Assembly: GCA_029266495.1 (NCBI GenBank)
Contig: JAQSWS010000049.1
Span: forward strand, 1-64,000
Direction of reading: 5' to 3'
From: Rariglobus sp.
Lineage (GTDB): Bacteria; Verrucomicrobiota; Verrucomicrobiia; Opitutales; Opitutaceae
DNA length: 64,000 bases
A program made the translations under genes and the position numbers. This document shows positions 35,455 through 44,492 of this stretch, one piece after another. The notes below the pieces were generated by a model. The model worked only from the letters and a program-made list of their open reading frames with translations, ran no database searches and was not told the DNA's origin. The stretch's first letter is position 1; each line of letters begins with the position of its first letter.

Positions 35455-36369
35455 ATGGTTTCTTCCCGGTCACGACCCTTGCTGCTAATGGCAGCCGTCT
35501 CGTTCCTCCTGTTGTTCTCCGCTTGCAAACCGGGCGGCTCTGCGGGCCCGGCGGGCACGGAGACTTCAAAAGAAAAGCGTTATCCGCTCACCGGCGAGAT
35601 CATCAAGGCCGACCCCGAGCGGCTCACCTTGCTCGTGAAGCATGACGAGATCCCCGGTTACATGCCGCCGATGACGATGGAGTTTTCCGTGACCTTGGGC
35701 GACGTCGCCAATGCCCGCGAAGGCCAGCGCATCCGGGCCGAGCTGGTGGAGCGCGAGGATGGGGAGTTCGTCCTGGAAAAAATCTGGCCGGTCGACCCGG
35801 TGGCGGACGCGCAGGTGGGGACGGCCGGCGGGGCGTTGCGCCAGGACACCGCGATTCGCGGGCGCCGCGCCTACCGTGAGGTGGGAGAGAACCTGCCCGA
35901 TTTCGCCCTCTACGACCAGACCAGCAAGGTCGTTTCGCCCGCCCGTTTTCGCGGCAAGCAGGTCATGTTGAATTTCATCTACACGCGCTGTCCGGTCGCG
36001 ACGATGTGTCCGCTGGCCACCGCCAACATGACCGCCGCCCAGCGCAAGGCCAGGGAGGCGGGCGTGACCGACGTCGAGTTTATCTCCATTACGCTCGATC
36101 CCGAATACGACACGCCTGGCGTATTGCTCACCTATGCGAAGCAACGCGGCATCGATACGGGCAACTTCTCGTTTCTCACCGGCCCGGAGAGCGCGATCAA
36201 AGATCTGCTCACCCAGTTCGGCGTGATTGCAAACTTCGATGGCAGCATCCTCCAGCACACCGTTTCGACGCTGTTGATCGATGCGCAGGGAAAAATCATC
36301 TGGCGCGCCGACGGCAGCCAGTGGTCGCCCGATGAATTTGTGCGGAAGATGAAGAGGCCTTCGTCATGA
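35455..36369 (+). CDS. SCO1/SenC-type copper chaperone with N-terminal CusF-like domain, lipoprotein
   Basis: A 304-residue lipoprotein (lipobox LFSAC, Cys24) probably tethered to the periplasmic face. Residues 43-110 form a small copper-binding domain with GYMPPMTMEF, the Met pattern of CusF (Met70, Met73, Met75). The SCO thioredoxin fold follows with FIYTRCPVATMCP, in which Cys179 and Cys185 are spaced CX5C, not the classic CX3C. His268 is in SILQHTVST. It likely loads or reduces CuA of the caa3 oxidase. The ATG at 35455 is preferred because it gives a clean signal; longer frames overlap the divergent promoter. Stop overlaps the next gene (ATGA). Confidence 0.93.
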   Translation: MVSSRSRPLLLMAAVSFLLLFSACKPGGSAGPAGTETSKEKRYPLTGEIIKADPERLTLLVKHDEIPGYMPPMTMEFSVTLGDVANAREGQRIRAELVEREDGEFVLEKIWPVDPVADAQVGTAGGALRQDTAIRGRRAYREVGENLPDFALYDQTSKVVSPARFRGKQVMLNFIYTRCPVATMCPLATANMTAAQRKAREAGVTDVEFISITLDPEYDTPGVLLTYAKQRGIDTGNFSFLTGPESAIKDLLTQFGVIANFDGSILQHTVSTLLIDAQGKIIWRADGSQWSPDEFVRKMKRPSS

Positions 36370-37298
36370 GCACCGCTCACATTGAATCCGCGTCGCCCTG
36401 CGCGCCTCTCCGTTGGCGACAAATCGTGTGGATCAGTGTCGCCGCGCTCGCACTCTACATCGGCTTTCGCCTGCTGCCGACCGGCACCAACCTGCATCAG
36501 CTCGACTTCGACACGCGCGGCCAGGGGATGGTCGAGATGTGCGACCCGGCGAATCCGCAGTTTGTGGCCGTGACCACTGCGCGTTCTCCGGTGACGATGA
36601 CTTTGAGCGGGGACATTCCCGCCACGCCCGGTCGGGAGGCCCGTCTTACGCTCGCGCTCGCCACCTCCACCGGCAAACCGGTGGGTCCGGCCGACCTGCT
36701 GGTGCAACACACGCGCAAGCTCCACCTGCTAGTGATCGATCCCACGTTGCGCGACTATCAGCACATCCATCCGGAGCCGGGCGCAAAGGACGGTGAATGG
36801 ACCTTTACGTTGACCCCCCGGCTCGCGGGCACCTATCGCGTGTTCGCCGATTTTGTTCCCGTGCCCACCGGACGCAGCCTTTACGCCGGGGCCAACCTGC
36901 CCGTCGCAGGCGAGGTGGCGGTCAACATGAACATCCTGTCGTGGGAGGCGGAGGTGGAGGGCTATCACTTCAAGCTCACGCCTTCCGCCCCCGTGCGAGC
37001 AGGCAAAGCCGCCGAACTCGCGTTCACCCTTGCGCGACCCGATGGCGGGCCCGTGCCCTTGGAACCGGTGATGGACGCCTACGCGCATCTGGTGGCGTTC
37101 GACTTGGGCAACAGCGGCTTTGCGCACCTGCATCCGAAGGAGACCTCGCTTACTCCGCCGCCCGATACAACGCGTCCCACGCTCACGTTTCAGATCACGA
37201 TTCCCGATCCGGGCGTGTATGTGATCTGGGCGCAGGTGAAGCTCGCCGGCCGCGAGGTGTTCGCGCCGTTCTGGTTTGAGGTCGCGCCAGCGCTGTAA
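36366..37298 (+). CDS. hypothetical membrane-anchored protein with His motifs, coupled to SCO gene
   Basis: A 310-residue protein with one N-terminal helix (about 20-36) and a long extracytoplasmic part. The latter seems to have two similar beta-rich domains: one with KLHLLVIDPTLRDYQHIHPE followed by GTYRVFADFVPV, the other with AHLVAFDLGNSGFAHLHP followed by GVYVIWAQVKLAG. Each carries a His-x-His near a beta-sandwich edge, which suggests a duplicated metal-binding fold. I do not recognise a named family. Coupling (ATGA) to the SCO gene suggests a role in copper handling for the oxidase. Confidence 0.8.
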   Translation: MSTAHIESASPCAPLRWRQIVWISVAALALYIGFRLLPTGTNLHQLDFDTRGQGMVEMCDPANPQFVAVTTARSPVTMTLSGDIPATPGREARLTLALATSTGKPVGPADLLVQHTRKLHLLVIDPTLRDYQHIHPEPGAKDGEWTFTLTPRLAGTYRVFADFVPVPTGRSLYAGANLPVAGEVAVNMNILSWEAEVEGYHFKLTPSAPVRAGKAAELAFTLARPDGGPVPLEPVMDAYAHLVAFDLGNSGFAHLHPKETSLTPPPDTTRPTLTFQITIPDPGVYVIWAQVKLAGREVFAPFWFEVAPAL

Positions 37299-37305
37299 AT
37301 TCGGG

Positions 37306-37327
37306 GCTCTGAGCGTGAGCTCAGAGC
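37306..37327 (+). terminator. perfect hairpin after the SCO operon
   Basis: GCTCTGAGC-GTGA-GCTCAGAGC: a 9-bp perfect stem with a tetraloop, 8 bp after the stop. Only a weak T-run follows (ATTTC), so it is a probable but not classic terminator. Confidence 0.65.
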
Positions 37328-37355
37328 ATTTCAAAGAAAGTCATGGCCGTCGGAT

Positions 37356-37434
37356 TGTAGCCACGCCCGTGCCGGGCGTGTTCCGTGATGCATCCCTGAT
37401 TTCGAGCCACGCGGCCGACACGGCCGCGGCTACA
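37356..37434. repeat. compound palindromic element
   Basis: Outer arms TGTAGCC (37356-37362) and GGCTACA (37428-37434) enclose two internal hairpins: CACGCCC-GTGCC-GGGCGTG (37362-37380) and GCGGCC-GACAC-GGCCGC (37411-37427). The whole can fold as a three-way junction. Non-coding; it resembles a REP/BIME-type unit. Confidence 0.7.
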
Positions 37435-37559
37435 CCATCCCCAAGCCTCCTTCGGTCTACGCCTCCTCGCAGGACGGACGGCGTGGGCGCCCATATGAGA
37501 AAGATTTCCGCTGCATGCCATGGCTGGGGTGGTGGGGGGCCCCTAGCTTGAGTTTTCAT

Positions 37560-39443
37560 ATGTCCAACGCCGCCTCGGCGATTAATCGCTTTCTGCTTTC
37601 GAACGAGCTGACCATCGCGACCAACCCTTGTGTGAGCCTTGATTTCTGCCTCGATTGGGCCTCGTTGTCCGCGAAAGTGAAGGCCGGTTCAACCGAGGTG
37701 AAGACTCATGCCGCCAGCCGCTTCGAGACGGCCGCCGGAGCCTGGACGCTGATCGAGGACGCACAAGGCAACCACGGCTGGTTGCTGGATGCGAAAAGCG
37801 CCGGCGTGGCGATCGGCACGCTGGCCGGCGGCGTCGCGCTTGGCTCGGGCCACGCCATGTTGTTTCCGGCGACCTGGACGAATCTCCTGCGCCTTAAAAA
37901 CCTCGTTCAGGAACACGATGCCGGCTCCACGATTTTCCCGATCGCCGCGCCCGCGCTCGGTCGAGGGACGCTCGGGATCGGTGCGCGTTTCACCACGCTG
38001 CACTGGCCGGCGGTCGAATGGGCGATGGCCGCGCTGGGAATCGGCGTGACCGCCAACCAAAACTCCATTCCGCGCGAGCTGGTTTACGATGTGAACGCGA
38101 TGCTCGAGGGACGGCTGGACACCGTGCCGTTTCCCTTCATCGGCACCTCCGTGCCCGAGGGGCATCAAGGCCAGAGCGTCGAGGGCATGAGCCACGGGTG
38201 CGTGTTGTCGAAGCTCAAGACCGGGTTCCATCAGCGTAGGATCGCCTGGAGCTTCAATGCCGACCATCAACCCATCGGCGGCAAATTCGATGTGCGTGAG
38301 GATGCACTCGTCGAAGGATGCCTGCTCGCGAGTTATATCACGTTCGATCTCTCGCCCGAACTGGCGCAGACAAAACCGCCCGCCAATCCGGCTGCGTGGG
38401 TCGCGGCCAATGTCGATGCTTCGCTTGTCGGCACGGTGCGCGCCCGCGTTGCCGCCGCCGGCCTCGTGATCAATGAAGTCGAGTTTGCCCACCTGCTGGC
38501 CCAGGTCTGGCCGTCACTTCAGAAGATGAAACGCCGCGATGAAAAATACCAGTCGGTGCGGGAGCGGGCGTTCACGACGACGGCGGGTCGCGCCTATCTG
38601 CGCGAGTTATCGATCGACGAACTGCCCGGCCTCACCACGCCGGAGACGACGGCGATCATGCTCGCGCTGTGCGAGGCGCTCGGGATGAAGATCCATTTCG
38701 TCGCGCCCGCCTTTGGCTTCCAGAAGAACATGCCGTATCCGGACAACGTCGCGTTGCGCGCGCTGATCGAAAAACAATGGGCGGTGTGCAAGGCGTTCGA
38801 CGCGAGCATCGGGTTTCACTCGGGGTCCGGAAAATCCGCCGAGAACTATCAGGTGATGGGATCGGTCACGGGAGGACGCCTCGAAATCAAGACCAGCGGA
38901 CGCTACACCTACGAGATGGGCCGCGCGTTGTCTGCCTCGAAGCATCCGGCGGATCAGGCGCTGTGGCGGGACTGGTATGCGTTCACGGTCGAGCTGGCGG
39001 TCAAGGGGGCGTTCAGCGCCGATGAAACCGAGCGCAAGTTTGCCCGCGTGTTTGTGACCGATGCGCTGACGCTGGAAAAACACCCGGCGGGTGAAACGGC
39101 GTTTGCCGACGAGCGGACGATGCGCGCGGCGCTGGCGGCGCTTACGCCGAGTCCCGAGCACATGTTCTGGTTCGAATATAATTTCCTCTACGTGCTGGCG
39201 GGCGACGGACGTGCCGAAAAAGTCGCGCTCGGCGATCACACGGCGGCGGGTTACCGGCAGCGCGCGCGTTTCTACGCGATCAGCGACGAAGGCCGCCTCA
39301 ACTATACGAAGAACGTGGCGGGTTATATTGTGTTCCTCGCGGAGAACACCGGCTTGGTGCCGGCGGAGCGTTGTGCACGGGCGCGCGAACGTCTGGCGGA
39401 AGCTTCGACGCTCGAAACCCTGCTGGCGCAGATCGCAAGTTAA
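37560..39443 (+). CDS. tagaturonate epimerase (UxaE)-like protein, tentative
   Basis: A 627-residue soluble protein without signal. I tentatively place it in the UxaE-like epimerase group because of the C-terminal half: MKIHFVAPAFGFQKNMPYPD, then IGFHSGSGKSAENYQ, then RLEIKTSGRYTYEMGRAL, a pattern like the family's HSGSDKF and KTAGTNYLEA motifs. UxaE converts tagaturonate to fructuronate in pectin or galacturonate use. It is longer than the roughly 480-residue Thermotoga enzyme. The ATG at 37560 starts MSNAASAINRF; the upstream frame is spacer. It stands alone, with no other uronate gene nearby. Confidence 0.6.
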   Translation: MSNAASAINRFLLSNELTIATNPCVSLDFCLDWASLSAKVKAGSTEVKTHAASRFETAAGAWTLIEDAQGNHGWLLDAKSAGVAIGTLAGGVALGSGHAMLFPATWTNLLRLKNLVQEHDAGSTIFPIAAPALGRGTLGIGARFTTLHWPAVEWAMAALGIGVTANQNSIPRELVYDVNAMLEGRLDTVPFPFIGTSVPEGHQGQSVEGMSHGCVLSKLKTGFHQRRIAWSFNADHQPIGGKFDVREDALVEGCLLASYITFDLSPELAQTKPPANPAAWVAANVDASLVGTVRARVAAAGLVINEVEFAHLLAQVWPSLQKMKRRDEKYQSVRERAFTTTAGRAYLRELSIDELPGLTTPETTAIMLALCEALGMKIHFVAPAFGFQKNMPYPDNVALRALIEKQWAVCKAFDASIGFHSGSGKSAENYQVMGSVTGGRLEIKTSGRYTYEMGRALSASKHPADQALWRDWYAFTVELAVKGAFSADETERKFARVFVTDALTLEKHPAGETAFADERTMRAALAALTPSPEHMFWFEYNFLYVLAGDGRAEKVALGDHTAAGYRQRARFYAISDEGRLNYTKNVAGYIVFLAENTGLVPAERCARARERLAEASTLETLLAQIAS

Positions 39444-39759
39444 GGCAGGTCGGCGTCAATCGTTTCCGTTGGACCAGAGGCGGATGATCCGGAGGTTTCG
39501 TGTTCACACGATTTCACGGTGACCCTGTCGTAGAACCCTACTGGCCAACCCAGTTTGTCACTCAATAAGTGACGAGCTGGATTGATGGAAATCAGGCAGT
39601 GTAAGAACGGCTGAAAGTTTCTTCTGAGGTCTTCAGTGGATACGACGAATCCGCCGGTGCTGCGGCAACTCGTTCCACTGCGTCCTTGATCCGTGCGGGT
39701 TTCGCAGCGAAAAGACCTGCATCAACCTCGGCCCTATCAAAGAAATACTTTTCGTCGGA
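39444..39759. other. 316-bp non-coding spacer with a small palindrome
   Basis: No convincing gene. It contains GTCACT-CAATA-AGTGAC at 39557-39573, a 6-bp palindrome around a 5-nt centre that could be an operator. The frame of the downstream sensor gene stays open back to about 39679 and encodes a hydrophobic stretch before GTG 39760, so the sensor's real start may lie here. Confidence 0.5.
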
Positions 39760-42677
39760 GTGGTTCTACTCGTGGCGACGAGTTCGGCGGAGATTTCGTC
39801 GCCGAGGTTGACCGGTGGGCCGATCGTGCAGGTATTCACGGAAAGGGATTTGCCGGCGCATCCGCACACCCGTTCGGTCGCCATCCATCCGACCGGCCTT
39901 GTCTATGTCGGCACGATCGAGGGCTTGATGGAATACGACGGGCGATCCTGGACATTGATACCGGGGACCGCGGGCATGATCGTGCATAACGTAGCGACGT
40001 CCATGTCCGGTCGGATATTCTACTCCGGTAGCGATGTTTTCGGCGTGCTCGAACCGGATGAGCACGGCGTGCTCGTCGCGCGGCCTCTGCAGGGTGCGCT
40101 GCCCGTCGCCGACCGCGGAGTCGGACACGTCCTGCGTCTGGTGGTGGCGGGCGAGGACGCATGGTTTGCCACGCAGGGGCCGCGTTCGGCGCTCGTCCGC
40201 GTGGACGTGGAAAACCGCATCACCGCGCTGCCGCTGGACGGTCGCTGCACCGCGCTTTTCGTTCACGAGGGACGGCCGCATTTCGTCACGCCCGCCGGCG
40301 CCTGGCGCATCGAGAACAGCGCGATCGAACCCGTGGCGGCGTCCACCGCGTTGCGGACGGCGGGAATTCTTTCGCTTTGGCCAGGGGCCGACGGCGCGAC
40401 GTGGATCGTCAGCGCCGACGGTTTGCGGAGGTGGGTGGGCGGCGAGGCACCGTTGGTGTCAGAAGAGGTGCGAACGACGCTGGCGGGAGACCGCGTCACC
40501 GCCGGCTGCCCGGTGGGCGACGGGCTTTTTCTACTGGGGACGGATGCGAACGGGCTGCTCCTGGTGGGCACCGACGGCCGTATTCGAGCTCGCCACGGCC
40601 GTGATGATCGCGAGGTGCCAACCAGTGGAAAGATTTCCTCGGTCGCCTGCATGTCGCGACGACCAAGGGAGTGTTGGTGCGGGACCAAACGGACGGACGT
40701 TTCATGCTCCTGCCGCAGGGCGGCATCGACGCGTGGTCGCTTGTGCCAACTGAAGACGGGCTGATCGTCGCGGGCGACGACCTGCGGCTGCTCAAGCCTG
40801 ACGGCGGCCTTGAGATGATCGATGAACGACGCCTGGGTTTTCGAGCCGCCCTGCGGCTGCGGCGCGAGCCCGACCGCCTGGTTGCGAGCACCGGACCAGG
40901 CGGGTTGTTGCGACTCTATCGCCGGGAGACGGGGGCGGACGGCGCCGGGCACTGGCGCTTTGAGGCGGAGGTTCCCAACGTGCGGATGCCCTTGTATCCG
41001 TTGGTCGAGGACGAGGCGGGCTGGCTGTGGGGCACGCGTAACCGGCTCGAACTTGTGCGCCTGGATTGGCGCGCGGGCGTGCGCCTCGACGCGAAGCCCG
41101 AACGCATCGGTCCGGGGCGTGGGTTGCCGGAAGCCGGGCAGCCTACGTTCCGCATCTGGATCTTTGAATTGAATGGACGGGTGGAGGCGTGCAACTGGCA
41201 GGGCCTCTGGCGCCATGACCCGGACGCGGATCTTTTCCGGGCCGAGGATCGTATCGCCGGTCTTGATCCGAGCCGGTGGTCGAGGGGTTTTCCTCTGTCC
41301 GACGGATCGCTCTGGATGGCAAACACGCGTCTTGAAGACGCGGCGGCGCTCGCCCGTCGCACCGGCCCGGATCGCTGGCGCCTTGAACCTCTGCCGCGCA
41401 GCGGACTCGAGTCCATCCGCCCGACCGCCGTGGGCGACGACCCGCCCGCCGGCGCTTGGTGGATCGGGCACCTCGGCATCGCCGCATTGGAAAAAACGTG
41501 GCGAGAGCCCGTTCCGCCCCCGCCGGCCGCCCTCGTGCGTGGCGTCACGACGGATAAAGGCCACATCGTCTGGGGCGGCGCGGGGAAAGCGCGCGACGGC
41601 GTGTTGGCTCCAGACGAGGCGTCGATTCACATTTCATTCGCCGCGCCGTTCTTCCAGACGGATAGCGACGGCCGGCTGAACATCACCTATCGCACCCGAT
41701 TGGATGGTGTGGATTCGGATTGGTCGGCCTGGGGGAGCGGCGCACGACGCGACTACTCAAACCTACCGCCGGGCACGTTTCGTTTTCGGGTGCAGGCACG
41801 CGACGAGGCGGGACGTGCGGGGAGCGAGGCGGTGTTCCCGTTCACGCGTCTCGCGCCGTGGTGGCGCACGCCATGGGCTTGGAGCGCTTACGTCCTGCTG
41901 GGCGCGGCCGGAATCGGCGGAATCGTCCACCTACGCACGCTCCGTCTGCGGGCCAGGGCCCAGGCTTTGGAAAAAATAGTGGCCGAGCGCACCGCGACGC
42001 TGCTCCTGCAGAACAAGGAGCTGGCGCGCCTGCACAGACTCGAGCTGGATCAAAAAACGGCCGCGCGCCTGGCGGAGGAGCAAGCCCGGCTCGAGACGCT
42101 CCGCTATCAGCTCAACCCGCACTTTCTTTTCAACGCACTCGCGTCGCTTAACGCCACGCTGCCGGCGGACGCCGGGGCGGCGCGCTCCATGTTGGCGCGG
42201 TTGTCTGAATTTTGCCGGACCACGCTCTATCGCGGCGATGAACGCGAGCTCACCACGGTCGGCGAGGAGCTGCGGCAACTCGGCGCCTATCTCGAAATCG
42301 AAAAGACACGCTGGGGCGATCTGCTTGAGATCGGGATTAATTGTCCGCCCGATTTGGAGAAGACCCCGCTACCCTACTTCCTGCTCCTCCCGCTGGTCGA
42401 GAACGCCATTAAATACGGCCGGGCCACCAGCGCCGACTGCATTGGCGTGCGGATCGAGGTGCGGCGGGAAGACGATGCCGTGCTCCTTCTGGTCTCTAAC
42501 ACCGGCGAATGGATCGCACCCGATGACAAACGCCCGGAGTTGCCCTCGCTTGGCATCGGCCTTAAAAATCTGCGGGAACGTCTCGAGCGGTATTATCCCA
42601 AGACGCATCAGCTCAAATTTTCCCATGACGACGGCTGGGTGAGCGTCATCCTTCGCCTGCAAATCACCGCCCCATGA
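39760..42677 (+). pseudogene. β-propeller sensor histidine kinase (LytS-type), frameshifted
   Basis: Together the two frames encode one sensor of about 970 residues: a short signal, two-component-regulator propeller blades, and a Y_Y_Y domain (ITYRTRLDGVDSDWSAWGSG). Next come one membrane helix (AYVLLGAAGIGGIVHLRTL), a coiled linker, a His_kinase domain with RYQLNPHFLFNALASLNA (His codon 42120-42122), and an ATPase domain with LPLVENAIKYG and SLGIGLKNLRERL. Frame one is sensible from 39760 to about 40640; the other resumes with GRLHVATTKGVLV and runs from about 40641 to 42677. Loss of one G near 40641 would explain it. GTG 40671 could start a truncated kinase lacking most of the sensor. It overlaps its regulator by 4 bp. 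Confidence 0.85.
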
Positions 42678-43462
42678 ATGTCCGCCCCTCCATTCGCACC
42701 CTGATCGTGGATGACGAGCAGACGGCACGAATCGATCTGCGCACCAAGCTCGCCCTTCACCCCGAAGTGCTGATCGTCGGCGAGGCCGCCACCCTCCGCG
42801 CCGCTCGCGCGCTGCTGCTTGAGGCGACCTACGATCTGCTCCTGCTCGATGTGCAGCTCATCGGAGGCGATGCGTTTCAACTCGTCCCCGACGTGCGTCC
42901 GGGCGCGCGCATCATCTTTGTGACCGCGTATAACGAACACGCGGTGCGCGCCTTTGAGATCAACGCGCTCGATTACCTGTTGAAACCCGTGGATCCCGCG
43001 CGGCTCGCCCGCGGACTGGCGCGACTTTCGCATGGTCATTCGCCGCCGGAGGACGATGCACCCGCGGCGCGAACGGGTGGCGTGGTGGGCCTCGACGACA
43101 CCCTTTACCTGCGCTCGGGCGCCCAAGCCCGCTTTGTCCGGGTCGGACAAATCCGGGCGATTAGCTCCCAAGACAACTATTCCGAAGTGTTGCTCGACGA
43201 CGGCACGCGACTGCTTCTGCGCAAGAGCCTGAAAGAGTGGGAGGATTCGCTGCCCGCCGACGCATTCTTCCGGGTGCATCGGACGCAGATCGTCAATCTC
43301 ACCCACGTCGTGCGCTATCAACGAGACACCGAGGAGCGCACTCACCTTTTTTTCGACGGGATCGGCGGGCCGGTCATCTCCAGCCGGCACCGGTGGAATG
43401 AGCTGAAAGATCGGTTGGCCGCGCTGCACGGGGCTCCTCATTCCAAGCCGAGCGCACCCTGA
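42674..43462 (+). CDS. LytTR-family response regulator
   Basis: A 262-residue regulator. The receiver domain has the acidic pair DD at 13-14, phosphoacceptor Asp59 (LLLLDVQL) and Lys in LLKPVDP. The C-terminal LytTR DNA-binding domain (about 140-245) is recognised by AISSQDNYSEVLLDDG, SLKEWEDSLP and FFRVHRTQIVNL. ATGA overlap with the broken sensor kinase makes it the cognate regulator. LytTR proteins bind paired direct repeats; a 21-bp direct repeat lies about 60 bp after this gene. Confidence 0.96.
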   Translation: MNVRPSIRTLIVDDEQTARIDLRTKLALHPEVLIVGEAATLRAARALLLEATYDLLLLDVQLIGGDAFQLVPDVRPGARIIFVTAYNEHAVRAFEINALDYLLKPVDPARLARGLARLSHGHSPPEDDAPAARTGGVVGLDDTLYLRSGAQARFVRVGQIRAISSQDNYSEVLLDDGTRLLLRKSLKEWEDSLPADAFFRVHRTQIVNLTHVVRYQRDTEERTHLFFDGIGGPVISSRHRWNELKDRLAALHGAPHSKPSAP

Positions 43463-43519
43463 GATTACGCGGCGTGAGCCGGGGCTCGCCCCTTGGAGGC
43501 ATGCGGCCGGCGGTCTTTT

Positions 43520-43561
43520 CCTCCATTCGCCACACGCGCACCTCCATTCGCCACATGCAGA
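43520..43561. repeat. 21-bp direct repeat, candidate LytTR operator
   Basis: Two adjoining 21-bp units begin with CCTCCATTCGCCACA (43520 and 43541). They differ only near their ends. They lie between the LytTR regulator and the PEP-CTERM gene. A 21-22 bp period is the spacing at which LytTR dimers bind, but the unit does not show the canonical GTT core, so the assignment is inference. Confidence 0.6.
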
Positions 43562-43646
43562 TGGACGGCTATGTGTAAATTAGTTGTCAATCGACGAAGC
43601 GACTGCGTTCAGAAGTTACGCAAGAGCCTTATATTAAAAAACAAAC

Positions 43647-44357
43647 ATGAACACGTTCTCTTCGGCTTTTCGCCGCTTCCTGATCACATCCGGTGCCATT
43701 GCCGCACTGTTCTCCTCCAGCGCCTCCGCCCAATTGATTTTGAACGGAAGTTTCGAGAGCCAAACCGACGCCACGTTCGCGACCGCCACGACCACGCCGA
43801 GTTCCAGTGTGTTCTCCAACTGGTTCATTGCCACCTCCAGCGGGACGAGCTTGTTCCAGATCGCGAGCACGAACGCCGACAGCGGTTTGTTCCCCAACGC
43901 GATCGACGGCTCGTTGTATATGACCATGAACGGAGGGCAAACCACCGCCGGCGTCGGCCGGATCTATCAGGATTTCGCGACGACGGCCGGCCAGTTCTAT
44001 GAAGTCAGCTTTACCGCCGGGCGCGGCAGTCCCGGCGCCGGTCTCATCGGTGTCCAAGGCGATGTGTTCAACGTCGTCGATGGCAGCACCAGCGGGGGCT
44101 CGCTGGGGACCGCGTCCTCCTCCAGTTCCACCTCCGGTTCGACCTTCTATGTCGAAACCACGTTTGGTTTCACCGCCACCGGCACCACGTCGCGCCTGAT
44201 CTTCAGAGACATCTCCGCCGTCACCAACTCGGTGGATGCTCTGCTGGACGACGTGCGCGTCAGCGCCGTGCCCGAGCCTGCCTCCTCGGCGGCGCTGGCC
44301 GGCGCGGCGTTGCTCGGTCTCGCGACTCTGCGTCGCCAGCGTCGCGCCGCCGCTTGA
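43647..44357 (+). CDS. PEP-CTERM sorted exported protein
   Basis: A 236-residue protein with a Sec signal (cleavage likely after SASA), then a Ser/Thr-rich beta-sandwich region beginning QLILNGSFESQT. It ends in a PEP-CTERM tail: VPEP at about residue 209, a hydrophobic segment, then RRQRR. The tail is processed by an exosortase in species that have one, and such proteins are usually surface or matrix components. The NGSFE...W and DDVRV pattern is common in this group (DUF642-like). The 5' spacer has a TATATT box near 43630. It has its own strong terminator. Confidence 0.92.
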   Translation: MNTFSSAFRRFLITSGAIAALFSSSASAQLILNGSFESQTDATFATATTTPSSSVFSNWFIATSSGTSLFQIASTNADSGLFPNAIDGSLYMTMNGGQTTAGVGRIYQDFATTAGQFYEVSFTAGRGSPGAGLIGVQGDVFNVVDGSTSGGSLGTASSSSSTSGSTFYVETTFGFTATGTTSRLIFRDISAVTNSVDALLDDVRVSAVPEPASSAALAGAALLGLATLRRQRRAAA

Positions 44358-44399
44358 TCGGGCGGGCGGCCTGCGCCCCGCACGTGTCGAGTCAGTCGG

Positions 44400-44431
44400 G
44401 CGCCGTCCTGTTTTCGGGACGGCGCTTTTTT
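44400..44431 (+). terminator. strong rho-independent terminator after PEP-CTERM gene
   Basis: GCGCCGTCC (44400-44408) pairs perfectly with GGACGGCGC (44417-44425) over an 8-nt loop, followed by six T (44426-44431). Confidence 0.92.
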
Positions 44432-44492
44432 GCGTGCCCGGAGAGACGATTGATGAGGTGTTCAGCCACCAATCGAGAATAATAGGACGAAC

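Noticed and set aside
39444-39759. tRNA or small RNA gene in the 316-bp spacer
   Set aside because: No cloverleaf or CCA-type acceptor could be drawn; only one short palindrome is visible.
40600-40680. Programmed frameshift in the sensor kinase
   Set aside because: No slippery heptamer, no SD-like stimulator and no following structure were seen; a one-base loss in a G run is simpler.
43520-43561. CRISPR-like repeat
   Set aside because: Two adjoining units without spacers and no cas genes nearby.
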